This document shows positions 22,053 through 33,033 of a stretch of DNA of 64,000 nucleotides, one piece after another. Positions within the stretch are counted from its first letter, which is position 1; the number at the start of each line of letters is the position of its first letter. Location of the stretch: NCBI RefSeq assembly GCF_932526225.1, contig NC_064036.1:15865181-15929180 (forward strand). The letters are read 5' to 3'. The position numbers were made by a program, and so were the translations under genes. A model generated the notes under the pieces. The model was not told where the DNA came from. It ran no database searches and worked only from the letters and a program-made list of their open reading frames with translations. Source of the stretch: Nematostella vectensis. Its lineage: Eukaryota; Cnidaria; Anthozoa; Actiniaria; Edwardsiidae.

Positions 22053-22690
22053 GTCTCAAATCAATAAATTTGTGATTTGTTTCTTTATCTAGTACCTATA
22101 AACGTCAAATAACACGGTATAACGAAAGACAAACACAAAGAAAGAATGCGATACGCCTCCGGGTATCATGACTTACTTCCGAAGCCTATATATCATATAT
22201 ATTCAAGTATAAAGATGAAGAATCACATGCTAGGGGCGTTGGTTCGGTCATCATAATTTGAAACAGGACCTCTAGATGCTCATTATGATTTGGTCACGTG
22301 AACCCTAGATATATCCCAACCACCACAAGCAGTCATACACTGCAAAAACAGTACATTCGTCGAAGAGTTATTATTACTTAATATAATAAGTAAGAATATT
22401 TTTCACTCATTTTAGCATTTAGCCACAACTCAAAAAAAGTGATAAGACTACCTTACCAAATGATTAGTTATTACCAGGGAAGTATAAGGAGATAGAATGG
22501 CAACTGCATAAATTAAACGATTTCACACTTCCCTGTTATCACTTAGGGAAAGTGTAAAGTACTCAATGTCTTAGTAGTTATTGCACAGATGGACGAGTAG
22601 TCCCTGCGCAAAATAGTGAGTCACCAAATCTTTCTTTTATTGAGTTACAGTGACTGTGAAAGAGAGTATAATGTAGAATTACATTAATTC

Positions 22691-22815
22691 TTACTCAGTG
22701 TTAAGCAATTCTTACTCAGTGTTAAGCAATTCTTACTCAGTGTTAAGCAATTCTTACTCAGTGTTAAGCTATTCTCACTAAGTGTTAAGTAATTCTTACT
22801 CAGCGTTAAGTAATT
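22691..22815. repeat. 21-bp minisatellite, short left-edge array (about six units)
   Basis: Six units of the TTACTCAGTGTTAAG-CAATTC type lie immediately left of gene unit 1. Most carry AAGCAATT instead of the AAGTAATT of the internal arrays. The 1.15-kb spacer that normally follows the minisatellite is missing here: the array joins directly to the 'ggcgc-aatcaaac' start of unit 1. It marks the left border of the six-unit array. Confidence 0.9.
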
Positions 22816-23297
22816 CTACACGGCGCGAATCAAACACCTCAGACATTTGGACATCAGCCACACATTTATTTCACTTGTTATAGAGATACAAACAATTTCT
22901 ACACTATACAAATTGACACATGGACATTAATTGCAGATATTTTCACTGACGTGACAGATACAGTACGTTGCGTGACACGGCTAATGTCCAACATATGTAC
23001 GTCCCGGTGATTACCAATCACTTAGATCACTATAAAGTGTACCAGCGCCGATTAACGCCTTTAAGTGACTCAAACGTCTAGCGAATGCAAGTATTTTCGG
23101 GTGGAGGAGAGGGGGGGGGGTTAAAAGTCGTGATTGGCAGTAAAAGCACGTGCATATGTTATACCAATTGCCACCCATGGCTCATGGGTATAATCGATTT
23201 TAAGGATGTTATTAGAGTAATCTCTACTTTGTAATGTCTATTCCTAATCACAAATCCATATTTCTTTCTTGTCCCTTCTCCGAAGGGAGATTTCGTT

Positions 23298-26002
23298 TTA
23301 CCGAGGCACACCCCACTTGTCCCCAGTCCTTCTCCTCTTTGTCTTCTCTTCATTAATTTTCTGACTGCGTCTGCGCTTGCGTGACGTTACTTCCGGCACA
23401 GAAGTGCTACTCAATGGCCACGGGGCGACAGAACTGGAAAAGACTGAGGCGAGTTCAGCAGACATGTTCATATACGTGCAAGTGTAAGGGCTGAACCACA
23501 CCTGTAATTAAAATCCAAAAAAAAAAAATTTTTTAAATCGTTGTGACTTGGCTTTCTTCAACTTTACATTTTATCTGGCCTTTTCAGACTTAAATGCGAT
23601 GTTTAAAAGATTAGCGAGTCCTACCTGAGCGGTTCCCGTGGGGCTTTGATAGACGGTGGGCGTGGTGAAAGAAGGAACAGTACCCTCTTCAATGACCTCC
23701 TCGATATACTCAACGCAACTCGCGTTGCAGGAGGAATCACCACTCTCAACAGCACTCGTCACCTCCCCGACAAGAGACAATATCTCCTGCATGGTGCTGG
23801 GGTTAGGAAGTGGAGCCTCCTCCTGTGCACTTTCAGAGACTTGTTGGCTGCCAACAGGCACTGTACTACCCTCTGCCGCGGTGCTGACCTCGTCTGCAAG
23901 AGCAAGTAGCTCCCGCATGGTACTTGGGTCAGGAAGGGGGGTCTCGTCTGGTTCAGCCTTAAAGTCTTGTTGGCTGTAAACAGGCTCTACCACGGTGCTG
24001 ACCTCGTCTGCAGGAGCAAGTAGCTCCTCCAATGTGCTGCAATCAGCGATAGAGAACTTGTATGTATTGTTAGGGTGAGCGGCCGTGTTATCTACCTCTC
24101 CTGCTTGAATCGATATATGATTTGTTTCGCAGGCGGGAGCGATGAGGGAGTCAGTGGCGGGACTTTTGACTTCGTCCATCAGGGCCAATAGCTCCTCAAT
24201 CGCATTAGGATCAGGGAGGGGCAGCTCATCCGTTGCCTCACTTGACACAGTTTTCTCATCATCACCCTCAAGCAGATCTGTTAGCCAGGCTGGGCACTCA
24301 CCGAAGTCATATAAAGATTGCTGTGAGGGGCTGGTAGCCTCGACCACGCCCTGGCTCACAGCTGGAACAACCTCTTCCTCGTCAGAGGAGAGGGTCAAGA
24401 CTGAAACTTTTATGTCTAATGCTCTAATGCGCGTATTGTATAGAAGTGTAAAACGATTTTCGTTTTCCTATATTCTAGTTGTTTTCTACCATCAAATGCA
24501 GTACGCATATTTGTGGTGACGTATCGATTCTAGTTACTCTGTAGCAAAATCATATCCCCCCGTCTCATTAATTACACAACCACCTACCTGATCCTGGCTT
24601 ATCGCGCGAGCTCTTGCTGCCGAGGCAACGGTAGTTTGATTGACAACGCCGTTTAGAGCAACGTTAGGGATACACGGGATGGCACCCCTGGCCACAGGAA
24701 TCCCACTGAAAGGCGCCTGCATGATATACTGCCCAGCGTGTGGTCCCATTGTCACATGGCAAGGACTCCGATCTAAGCGCTGTTGTTGTACTAGCAAGGG
24801 GTAGGTTGGGGCTGATCTGTACGGGCCGCCATACATATAAGGGGTGCCCCCAGGGGATAATTGTGCTTGGCTGACATGAGATTGGGGTAGGTATTCTGGG
24901 CGGCGTCTGCGCCGACTTTGCGGGGGGTTCGGGGGCTGTTGTAAAGTTGATATTAGCCGGAGCGCATACTCGTAGTCGCGCCATGACAACGGGTCCCTCA
25001 CCCTCCCCTGGTTAGTAACGGTGCCGTCTGGAGTTATCTGAATTGAACATCGTGGAAGGATCAGATAACACCAGAAACACCATAGTGAAACTCTATATAA
25101 GGAGTAGCATTTATATTTGGACCTTTCATAATTTAGCAGAACAACATGAGCATTTTTAATGCCTTCGTTGAGGGATATTAAGGGGTTAGCTAATAAAGAG
25201 CGGCCTGAATCTTTCAATTGCAGCTCTGAGCGACCTGCAAATTTATAACTAGTTGTCGCGAAAAAGGAGCAAGCGTATCTAGTATGCATTTTTTTTTGTT
25301 TAAGGATTTTTCTCGACGAAAAATATTCAAGTATAAAAACAAGGAAGCATTCGTGCTGTACCATAGATTGCGTCTTTTTCACTCCTTTATAGTTAAACGC
25401 TTATCATCACTAAACAAGTAGTAAATAGAGTCTGATATACCTGATACCCTCCGTGATAGTACAAGATGTAACGTTATAGAGAAGCAATCCTTTTTTTTTA
25501 GACTAAATTGCCATGACCGACTACTGTCTTGATTTGTATGTTTTGGATGCAAAAACACAAGGGGAAGGGTTTAGCGGTTTCAAACCCTCTCTTGGGTTGC
25601 AGGGAAAGTGTTATGTGCCCCTATCCATTCTTTTGCTGCTTTGTTTAACAAAAGAATTTGAGGAGATGGAGGCATAAAAGCATACAGTATCTATATGTAT
25701 TTCTTTGATGGGATGCAAACAACCTAACTGTTGAGTGTCTTATCGACAAAACGCACTTCTAAGGTAGGAATGTGTGTGTGTGTGAGTCAGAAAGCCGATG
25801 CAACAAAAATCTATTACACCCTTCCCAATTGTTATTGAGCTAAAAGCTAGATCCGTCCCTGTTTGTACTTTGGATAATGTCAAATATTTATCTCAAAGAT
25901 CAGTAGAAATTTCGCACGGATTCTTTCGATTACTATAAATGGTCTGTTTATCATCGAAATCACTTTATTCAATCAACAAACTTCTCATCTCACCTGCCAC
26001 AT
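23298..26002 (-). CDS. Nuclear acidic-repeat protein, tandem paralogue 1 (internally shortened)
   Basis: Same four-exon design as paralogue 2: exon 1 coding 25994-26002, exon 2 24588-25037, exon 3 23625-24467, exon 4 23298-23501. Predicted 501 aa. Exon 3 is 294 nt (98 codons) shorter than in the other copies: the junction runs from V-L-T directly to S-S-D-E-E-E, removing the predicted helical L-L-R-R-L-D-H-E-N-F segment and the Ser-rich linker but keeping frame and all four ELL-type repeats. In the 5' region a one-base deletion fuses the upstream mini-ORF into a long frame that overlaps the main ATG (see the separate entry), so translation may be reduced. All introns keep phase 0 and GT..AG borders. 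Function is unknown; the paralogue may be a dominant variant or a decaying copy. Confidence 0.7.
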
Positions 26003-26126
26003 GGCGTAGTTGATGCTTTTTCAAGGTTATGAGATTACTTTTTGAACGTTTTTGAGAGCGTTTTTGGTGAAACCTTTTCCTGCTCAAGAGTAAGTGGTTT
26101 CTGGTCAATCTGTTTATTTTTGCCAT
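25994..26126 (-). promoter_or_regulatory. 5' exon of paralogue 1 with overlapping upstream ORF
   Basis: An ATG in a strong context (ACCATGG, 26124-26126) opens a frame that, because one G is missing near 26105 compared with the other units, no longer stops at the usual TAA. It runs on in Lys/Arg-rich sequence across the main start codon. After splicing at CAG|GTGAGA it would end nine codons into exon 2 (D-N-S-R-R-H-R-Y-stop). Overlapping upstream ORFs of this kind normally repress the main frame. Whether the transcript starts upstream of 26126 is unknown. Confidence 0.4.
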
Positions 26127-26590
26127 GGTTACGCGCGCGACGTAACAGTTGAGCCTAGTGCGCGTGCCTCGAAACGCACGCGCCAATACTCATACATCAG
26201 ATATCCATGTAAAAAGGGTTTTGTATAAAATTTTAGGATTAAAATTTTTAGTATTTTCGTAAAAGGTATTCATGCTCAAGAGAAAGTCGTTTCTGGGTGT
26301 TTTTGTGTATTTTTGCCATGATTACGCGTACGATGTGAAAACTCCCGTGACATCAACACGCGCGCGCCAATCGATTTCACAACGGTTAATCAATATCTTG
26401 CCGATGAGTTGATCGATAACTCAGCGTCTAATGTAGAAATAGGCGCAATCAGACAACAATACAAAATATCGATATGCAAAACGTATAGGTTAACTCAAAA
26501 GTGAAAGGTGCAACGGGACACGGGGTCCCATGAGGGGCGCCGCCTGGTTCTTACCGTGATTTAGAAATAGTGTAAAATGTAAAATTTATT

Positions 26591-27767
26591 TTAGTGTCGA
26601 GGAATTCTTACTCAGTGTCGAGGAATTCTTACTCAGTGTCGAGGAATTCTAACTCAGTGTCGAGGAATTCTTACTAAGCGTTAATTAATTCTTACTCAGT
26701 GTTAAATGATTCTTACTCAGTGTTAAGTAATTCTTACTCATTGTTAAGTAATTCTTACTCAGAGTTGAGGAATCCTTCTCAGCGTTGAGGAATTCCTACT
26801 CAGTGTTGAGTAATTCTTACGCAGTGTTGAGGAATTCTTACTCAGTGTGTTGAGTAATTTTATACTCAGTGTTAAGTAATTCTTACTCAGTGTTAAGTAA
26901 TTCTTACTCAGTGTTGAGTAATTCTTACTCAGTGTTAAGTAATTCTTACTCAGTGTTGAGTAATTCTTTCTCAGTGTTAAGTAATTCTTACTCAGTGTTG
27001 AGTAATTCTTACTCAGTGTGTTGAGTACTTTTATACTCAGTGTTAAGTAAGTAATTCTTACTCAGTGTTAAGTAATTCTTACTCAGTGTTAAGTAATTCT
27101 TACTCAGTGTTAAGTAATTCTTACTCAGTGTTGAGTAATTCTTACTCAGTGTTAAGTAATTCTTACTCAGTGTTGAGTAATTCTTACTCAGTGTTAAGTA
27201 ATTCTTACTCAGTGTTGAGTAATTCTTACTCAGTGTGTTAAGTACTTTTATACTCAGTGTTAAGTAATTCTTACTCAGTGTTAAGTAATTCTTACTCAGT
27301 GTTAAGTAATTCTTACACAGTGTTAAGTAATTCTTACTCAGTGTTAAGTAATTCTTACTCAGTGTTAAAAAATTCTTACTTAGTGTTGAGTAATTTTATA
27401 CTCAGTGTTGAGTAATTCTTACTCAATGTTGAGTAATTCTTACTCAGTGTTGAGTAATTCTTACTCAATGTTGAGTAATTCTTACTCAGTGTTGAGTAAT
27501 TTTATACTCAGTGTTAAGTAATTCTTACTCAGTGTTGAGTAATTCTTACTCAGTGTTAAGTAATTCTTACTCAGTGTTAAGTAATTCTTACTCAGTGTTA
27601 AGTAATTCTTACTCAGTGTTAAGTAATTCTTACTCAGTGTTGAGTAATTCTTACTCAGTGTTGAGTAATTCTTACTCAGTGTTGAGTAATTCTTACTCAG
27701 TGTTAAGTAATTCTTACTCAGTAATCTTACTCATTGTTAAGTAATTCTTACTCAGTGTTGAGTAATT
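26591..27767. repeat. 21-bp minisatellite array, unit 1
   Basis: About 56 units. The core is TTACTCA-GTGT-TGAGTAA, a 7-bp perfect inverted repeat around four bases, or the A-variant with TTAAGTAA, plus TTC. It starts with a diverged 'gtgtcgaggaattc' subfamily and is punctuated by 'gtgtgttgagtaatttta' variants. Because the period is 21, both strands show long open frames (LSNSYSV or NYLTLSK heptads); these are artefacts. Confidence 0.95.
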
Positions 27768-28968
27768 GTATAGGATGCGAGTGTATAAATAATGTTGCTT
27801 GGGAATCCTGTGCGGACACTCACGTGACAGTAATTTTGCACCGTAAACGTTGGTGGAAAGCAAATCACAAATTTTCTAAACACAATTGAAATGCTATCTG
27901 TGCAAAAATAGTTTTTTTCCAACTGACTGGGGCTCAGAAATAAGAAATTTTAGAAGATACTTATAATTTGTGACTTCTTGCTTATAACTTTTGACTTCTT
28001 GCTTGGCAGTGTTCGGATTATAATTGCAACTAGACCCTGCGCGCAGGGTTGACTAAGATACCGGAGATATGCAATTTGCTTGGGCCCTGTGCGTGTTGTG
28101 ACATGTATGACAAAGATTCTACTGCCCACTACCTTTGGATATAAAAAAAAAATTGGTATAATCTTGTTATTTTTATTGTAAATGCCATATTACAGCACTG
28201 ATTGGGGCAAGAAAGGTAAGGTGCGTCATCTCTTGAGGTGGGGTGGACTTAAGGTGTGCTCCATTGAAGAAGATGGGGTTGATTGTCCTATCTTTTACAG
28301 TGGCAACCTTACAAATATTGTCCCCGCAGCAGAGATAGCTCCGAAATAAAATTCATGAAAACTGAGAATGTGTTTGAAAATTGTTAAATATTTCTTAAAC
28401 ATTTTTTTTGGTTCACTGCAAGGCCCGTACCCAGGGAGGGGGGGGGGGGGTGCAGGGGGCAGGGGGTGTTAGCGCACCCCGCCCCCACAACGGCCGTTTC
28501 GGTTCTAAATAGACGTGCTTTTTGCATACAAAACTATAAAGCATAAGCTAGATCACTCTGGTATGTAGTCAAATCCGACAATCAGCGTCCCTTAAAGATA
28601 CTACAAATGCATAAAGAAATCCCTTTTTGTTTTTTAGGGGGTCAGAGAACTCACTCTCCCCACCCCTTCCCCACCCCCAAAACCACACCCCCGGATAATT
28701 TAGGTCAACGTTTTCGCATTTCGCACCCTCCAAGAAAAATCCTGGGTACGGGCCTGACTGCGTTGCCTTAAATGGGCTACCACAGGTACCCCAGGAAATA
28801 GCGATGCTTCTGTTGTATAGGGGGGGAGGTGAGGGGTAGACAAATGCTGTGCCAAAATGATTTTAACTATCATAATTATTTTCCAAGGGGGTGCGGCCCC
28901 GAGCGAGTATGCCGACGACGTTGGTATAGTTAGTGATCGTCAGTCAACATAAGGTTATTAATCCAACG
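27768..28968. other. Spacer of unit 1 with a MITE
   Basis: No gene. It begins 'gtataggatgcgagtg', contains the MITE listed separately and ends at the next unit's 'ggcgctaatc' landmark. The spacers of units 2-5 (34965-36173, 41540-42746, 48210-49416, 54311-55488) match it closely. Confidence 0.8.
28421..28755. mobile_element. MITE with 15-bp terminal inverted repeats (unit 1 spacer)
   Basis: Starts aggcccgtacccagg and ends with its exact reverse complement cctgggtacgggcct. The word ACTGC flanks both sides (28415-28419 and 28757-28761), a possible 5-bp target duplication. It holds a G-rich tract and no coding capacity. The superfamily is not determined. Its presence at the same site in all five spacers shows that insertion predates the amplification. 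Confidence 0.8.
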
Positions 28969-29441
28969 GCGCTAATCAAACGCCTCAAACATTTGGACAT
29001 CAGCCACACATTTACTACACTTGTTATAGAGATACAAACAATATTTACACTACACATATTGACACATGGTCACTAATTCCAGATATTTTCACTGACGTGA
29101 CAGTTACAGTACGTTGCGTGACACGGCTAATGCCCAACATATGTACGTCCCGGTGATTACCAATCACTTAGATCAATATAAAGTGTACCAACGCCGATTA
29201 ACGCCTTTAAGTGACTTAAACGTCTAGTAAATGCAAGAATTTTGGGGTGGAGGAGAGGTGGGGGTTAAAAGTGGTGATTGGCAGTAAAATCACGTGCATA
29301 TGTTATACCAATTGCCACCCATGACTCATGGGTATAATCGATTTTAAGGATGTTATTAGAGTAATCTCTACTTTGTAATGTCTATTCCTAATCACAAATC
29401 CATATTTCTCTCTTGTCCCTTCTCCGAAGGGAGATTTCGTT

Positions 29442-32400
29442 TTACTGAGGCACACCCCACTTGTCCCCAGTCCTTCTCCTCTTTGTCTTCTCTTCATTAA
29501 TTTTCTGACTGCGTCTGCGCTTGCGTGACGTTACTGCCGGCACAGAAGTGCTACTCAATGGCCACGGGGCGACAGAACTGGAAAAGACTGAGGCGAGTTC
29601 AGCAGACATGTTCATATACGTGCAAGTGTAAGGGCTGAACCACACCTGTAATTAAAATAAAAAAAAAAATTAAATCGTTGTGACTTGGCTTTCTTCAACT
29701 TTACATATTATCTGGCCTTTTCAGACTTAAATGTGATGTTAATATAAGATTAGCGAGTCCTACCTGAGCGGTTACCGTGGGGCTTTGATAGACGGTGGGC
29801 GTGGTGAAAGAAGGAACAGTACCCTCTTCAATGACCTCCTCGATATACTCAACGAAACTCGCGTTGCTGGAGGAATCACCACTCTCAACAGCACTCGTCA
29901 CCTCCCCGACAAGAGACAATATCTCCTGCATGGTGCTGGGGTCAGGAAGTGGGGCCTCCTCCTGTGCAGCTTCAGAGACTTGTTGGCTGCCAACCGGTAC
30001 TGTACTACCCTCTGCCGCGGTGCTGACCTCGTCTGCAAGAGCAAGTAGCTCCCGCATCGTACTTGTTTCAGGAAAGGGGGTCTCGTCTGGTTCAGCCTTC
30101 AAGTCTTGTTGGCTGTCAACAGGCTCTGCCACGGTGCTGACCTTGTCTGCAGGAGCAAGTAGCTCTTCCAATGTGCTGCAATCAGCGATAGAGAACTTGT
30201 ATGTATTGTTAGGGTGAGCGGCCGTGTTATCCACCTCTCCTGCTTGAATCGATATATGATTTGTTTCGCAGGCGGGAGCGATGAGGGAGTCAGTGGCGGG
30301 ACTTTTGACTTCGTCCATCAGGGCCAATAGCTCCTCAATCGCATGAGGATCAGGGAGGGGCAGCTCATCCGTTGCCTCACTTGACACAGTTTTCTCATCA
30401 TCACCCTCAAGCAGATCTGTAAGCCAGGCTGGGCACTCACCGAAGTCATATAAAGATTGCTGTGAGGGGCTGGTAGCCTCGACCACGCCCTGGTTCACAG
30501 CTGGAACAACCTCTTCCTCGTCAGAGGTAACTTTGCCCCCCTCTTCTTTAGGTAGTGGGTCTATCAGGGGGCTATCGATCACTGTCTCACTCGCCTCGTT
30601 TGAGGAGCGCGGGGGAAGGTCCTTCAGGTCCACCAAATACTCATTGATGCTCCCACCCTCAAGGTGCCCGATAGTGCTACTGTGACTGAACGTGTCGTGT
30701 GAGGGAGTAGTGTAGAGGTCAGCGGCCTCGTGCAGGAGTTGATGCATCTCCTGGAGCACCTCATCATCGTGTGACTGTAAATAGTTGAGGAAATTCTCAT
30801 GGTCTAGTCTTCGTAACAAGCAAGAGGTCAAGACTGAAACTTTTATGTCTAATGCTCTAATGCGCGTATTGTATAGAAGTGTAAAACGATTTTCGTTTTC
30901 CTATATTCTAGTTGGTTTCTACCATCAAATGCAGTACGCATATTTGTGGTGACGTATCGATTCTAGTTACTCTGTAGCAAAATCATATTCCCCCCTCACA
31001 TTAATTACACAACCACCTACCTGATCCTGGCCTATCGCGCGAGCTCTTGCTGCCGAGGCAACGGTAGTTTGATTGACAACGCCGTTTAGAGCAACGTTAG
31101 GGATACACTGGATGGCACCCCTGGCCACAGGAATCCCACTGAAAGGCGCCTGCATGATATACTGCCCAGCGTGTGGTCCCATTGTCACATGGCAAGGACT
31201 CCGATCTAAGCGCTTTTGTTGTACCAGCACGGGGTAGGTTAAGGCTGATCTGTACGGGCCGCCATACATATAAGGGGTACCCCCAGGGGATAATTGTGCT
31301 TGGCTGACATGAGGTTGGGGTAGGTATTCTGGGCGGCGTCTGCGCCGACTTTGCGGGGGGTTCGGGGGCTGTTGTAAAGTTGATATTGGCCGGAGCGCAT
31401 ACTCGTAGTCGCGCCATGACAACGGGTCCCTCACCCTCCCCTGGTTAGTAGCGGTGCCGTCTGGAGTTATCTGAATTTAACATCGTGGAAGGATCAGATA
31501 ACACCAGAAACACCATAGTGAAACTCTATATAAGGAGTAGCATTTATATTTGGACCTTTCATAATTTAGCAGAACAACATGAGCATTTTTAATGCCTTCG
31601 TTGAGGGATATTATGGGGTTAGCTAATAAAGAGCGGCCTGAATCTTTCAATTGCAGCTCTGAGCGACCTGCAAATTTATAACTAGTTGTCGCGAAAAAGG
31701 AGCAAGCGTATCTAGTATGCATTTTTTTTGTTTAAGGATTTTTCTCGCCGAAAAATATTCAAGTATAAAAACAAGGAAGCATTCGTGCTGTACCATAGAT
31801 ACTAGAGTCTTTTTCACTCCTTTAGTTAAACGATTATCATCACTAAACAAGTAGTGAATAGAGTCTGATATACCTGATACCCTCCGTGATAGTACAAGAT
31901 GTAACGTTATAGAGATGCAATATTTTTTTTTTAGACTAAATTGCCTAAATGACCTACTACTGTCTTGATTTGTATGTTTTGGATGCAAAAACACAAGGGG
32001 GAGGGTTTAGCGGTTTAAAACCCTCTCTTGGGTTGCAGGGAAAGTGTTTTGTGCCCCTATCCATTCTTTTGCTGCTTTGTTTAACAAAGGAATTTGAGGA
32101 GCTGGAGGCATAAAAGCATACAGTATCTATATGTATTTCTTTGATGGGATGCAAACGACCTAACTGTTGAGTGTCTTATCGACAAAACGCACTTCTAGGG
32201 TAGGAATTTGTGTGTGTGTGTGTGTGTGTGTGAGTCAGAAAGCCGATGCAACAAAAGTCTATTACACCCTTCGCAATTGTTATTGAGCTAAAAGCTAGAT
32301 CCATCCCTGTTTGTACTTTGGATAATGTCAAATATTTATCTCAAAGATCAGTAGAAATTTTGCACGGATTCTTTCGATTACTATAAATGGTCTGTTTATC

Positions 32401-32450
32401 ATCGAAATCACTTTATTCAATCAACAGACTTCTCATCTCACCTGCCACAT
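29442..32450 (-). CDS. Nuclear acidic-repeat protein, tandem paralogue 2 (reference copy, 599 aa)
   Basis: Exons (minus strand): 32442-32450 (ATG TGG CAG, context gccATGT, donor CAG|GTGAGA), 31021-31470, 29764-30900 (acceptor atatag|GAA, donor CAG|GTAGGA) and 29442-29645 (acceptor attacag|GTG, stop TAA). All junctions are phase 0; introns are 971, 120 and 118 nt. The protein has D-P-L-S-W-R-D-Y-E-Y-A-L (residues ~18-29), R5 at 45-49 and a Pro/Gly/Tyr-rich stretch to 153. A predicted helical segment lies at ~181-216, an acidic Ser-rich linker follows, then W-L-T-D-L-L (312-317). Repeats are I-E-E-L-L-A-L-M-D-E-V (341), L-E-E-L-L-A-P-A-D (397), M-R-E-L-L-A-L-A-D-E-V (435) and M-Q-E-I-L-S-L-V-G-E-V (477). 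A bipartite basic signal (R-K-R-R-R 573-577, K-T-K-R-R-R 585-590) ends it. No known DNA-binding domain is visible. The features suggest a nuclear co-activator-like protein; the family is not recognised. An acceptor at tttcag (30834) is an alternative for exon 3, but it breaks the frame with the strong donor. Confidence 0.75.
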
Positions 32451-32482
32451 GGCGTAGTTGATGCTTTTTCAAGGTTATGAGA

Positions 32483-32575
32483 TTACTTTTTGAACTTTTT
32501 TGAGAGCGTTTTTGGTGAAACCTTTTCCTGCTCAAGAGTAAGTGGTTTCTGGGTCAATCTGTTTATTTTTGCCAT
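32483..32575 (-). promoter_or_regulatory. Upstream mini-ORF (30 codons) ahead of paralogue 2
   Basis: ATG at 32573-32575 in ACCATGG context, stop TAA at 32483-32485, ending 33 nt before the main ATG. The encoded peptide begins M-A-K-I-N-R-L-T-Q-K and is Lys-rich. It is preserved in units 2-6 (small changes in some), while unit 1 is frameshifted. If included in the 5' UTR it would act as a regulatory upstream ORF. The surrounding DNA is rich in CpG (acgcgcgcgacg) and includes TTACGTCG, a CRE-like word. Confidence 0.4.
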
Positions 32576-32696
32576 GGTTACGCGCGCGACGTAACAGTTG
32601 AGCCTAGTGCGCGTGCCTCGAAACGCGCGCGCCAATACTCATACATCAGATATCCATGTAAAAAGGGTTTTGTATGAAATTTTAGGATTAAAATTT

Positions 32697-32768
32697 TTAG
32701 TATTTTCGTAAAAGGTATTCATGCTCAAGAGAAAGTCGTTTCTGGGTGTTTTTGTGTATTTTTGCCAT
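32697..32768 (-). other. Second, related ATG-led mini-ORF (23 codons)
   Basis: A local duplicate of the segment at 32483-32575, about 190 bp further upstream. It shares ATGGCAAAAATA-AC and the peptide pattern M-A-K-I-x-x-x-T-Q-K-x-L-x-L-E, then stops. Both copies are preceded by CpG-rich 'gcgcgcg' or 'acgcgta' sequence, so a promoter-proximal region seems to have been duplicated before the unit was amplified. Confidence 0.45.
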
Positions 32769-33033
32769 GATTACGCGTACGATGTGAAAACTCCCGTGAC
32801 ATCAACACGCGCGCGCCAATCGATTTCACAACGGTTAATCAATATCTTGCCGATGAGTTGATCGATAACTCAGCGTCTAATGTAGAAATAGGCGCAATCA
32901 GTCAACAATACAAAATATCGATATGCAAAACGTATAGGTTAACTCAAAAGTGAAAGGTGCAACGGGACACGGGGTCCCATGAGGGGTGCCGCCTGGTTCT
33001 TACCGTGATTTAAAAATAGTGTAAAATGTAAAA

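Larger units (their letters stand above)
18505..22690. other. Intergenic stretch without recognisable genes
   Basis: Only short ORFs (60-100 codons) without family resemblance or consistent coding bias. It contains a short tandem duplication (18587-18660), a G-run, a C-run, a CGGATC palindrome and a strong hairpin (listed separately). Dispersed 'cggat' words lie at 21387-21500. A nested imperfect inverted repeat lies at about 22437-22545: AGTGATAA...CAGGGAAGT pairs with ACTTCCCTG-TTATCACT. The last ~50 bp lead into the minisatellite. Confidence 0.6.

Noticed and set aside
22437-22545. Nested inverted repeats AGTGATAA/TTATCACT and CAGGGAAGT/ACTTCCCTG as a MITE
   Set aside because: Arms are short and asymmetrically spaced, no target duplication is seen, and there is no second copy in the window.
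23159-23353. Minus-strand 64-codon ORF beginning MKRRQRG at each gene's 3' end
   Set aside because: It overlaps exon 4 in another frame and extends into the 3' UTR. The spliced exon-4 frame is better supported by phase and the basic motif.
23656-23979. Plus-strand ORFs of 87-192 codons opposite exon 3 in each unit
   Set aside because: Shadow frames antisense to a GC-rich, repeat-containing exon; no splice or start evidence of their own.
27511-27744. Long open frames reading LSNSYSV or NYLTLSK heptads across the minisatellites (also at 33206-34368, 40378-40725, 46987-47418, 53990-54286)
   Set aside because: The 21-bp period keeps every frame open; composition is dictated by the repeat. No start context, flanking exon or non-repeat coding sequence.
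26591-27767. CRISPR-like array
   Set aside because: The repeats are contiguous 21-mers without unique spacers, no cas genes are present, and the DNA is eukaryotic.
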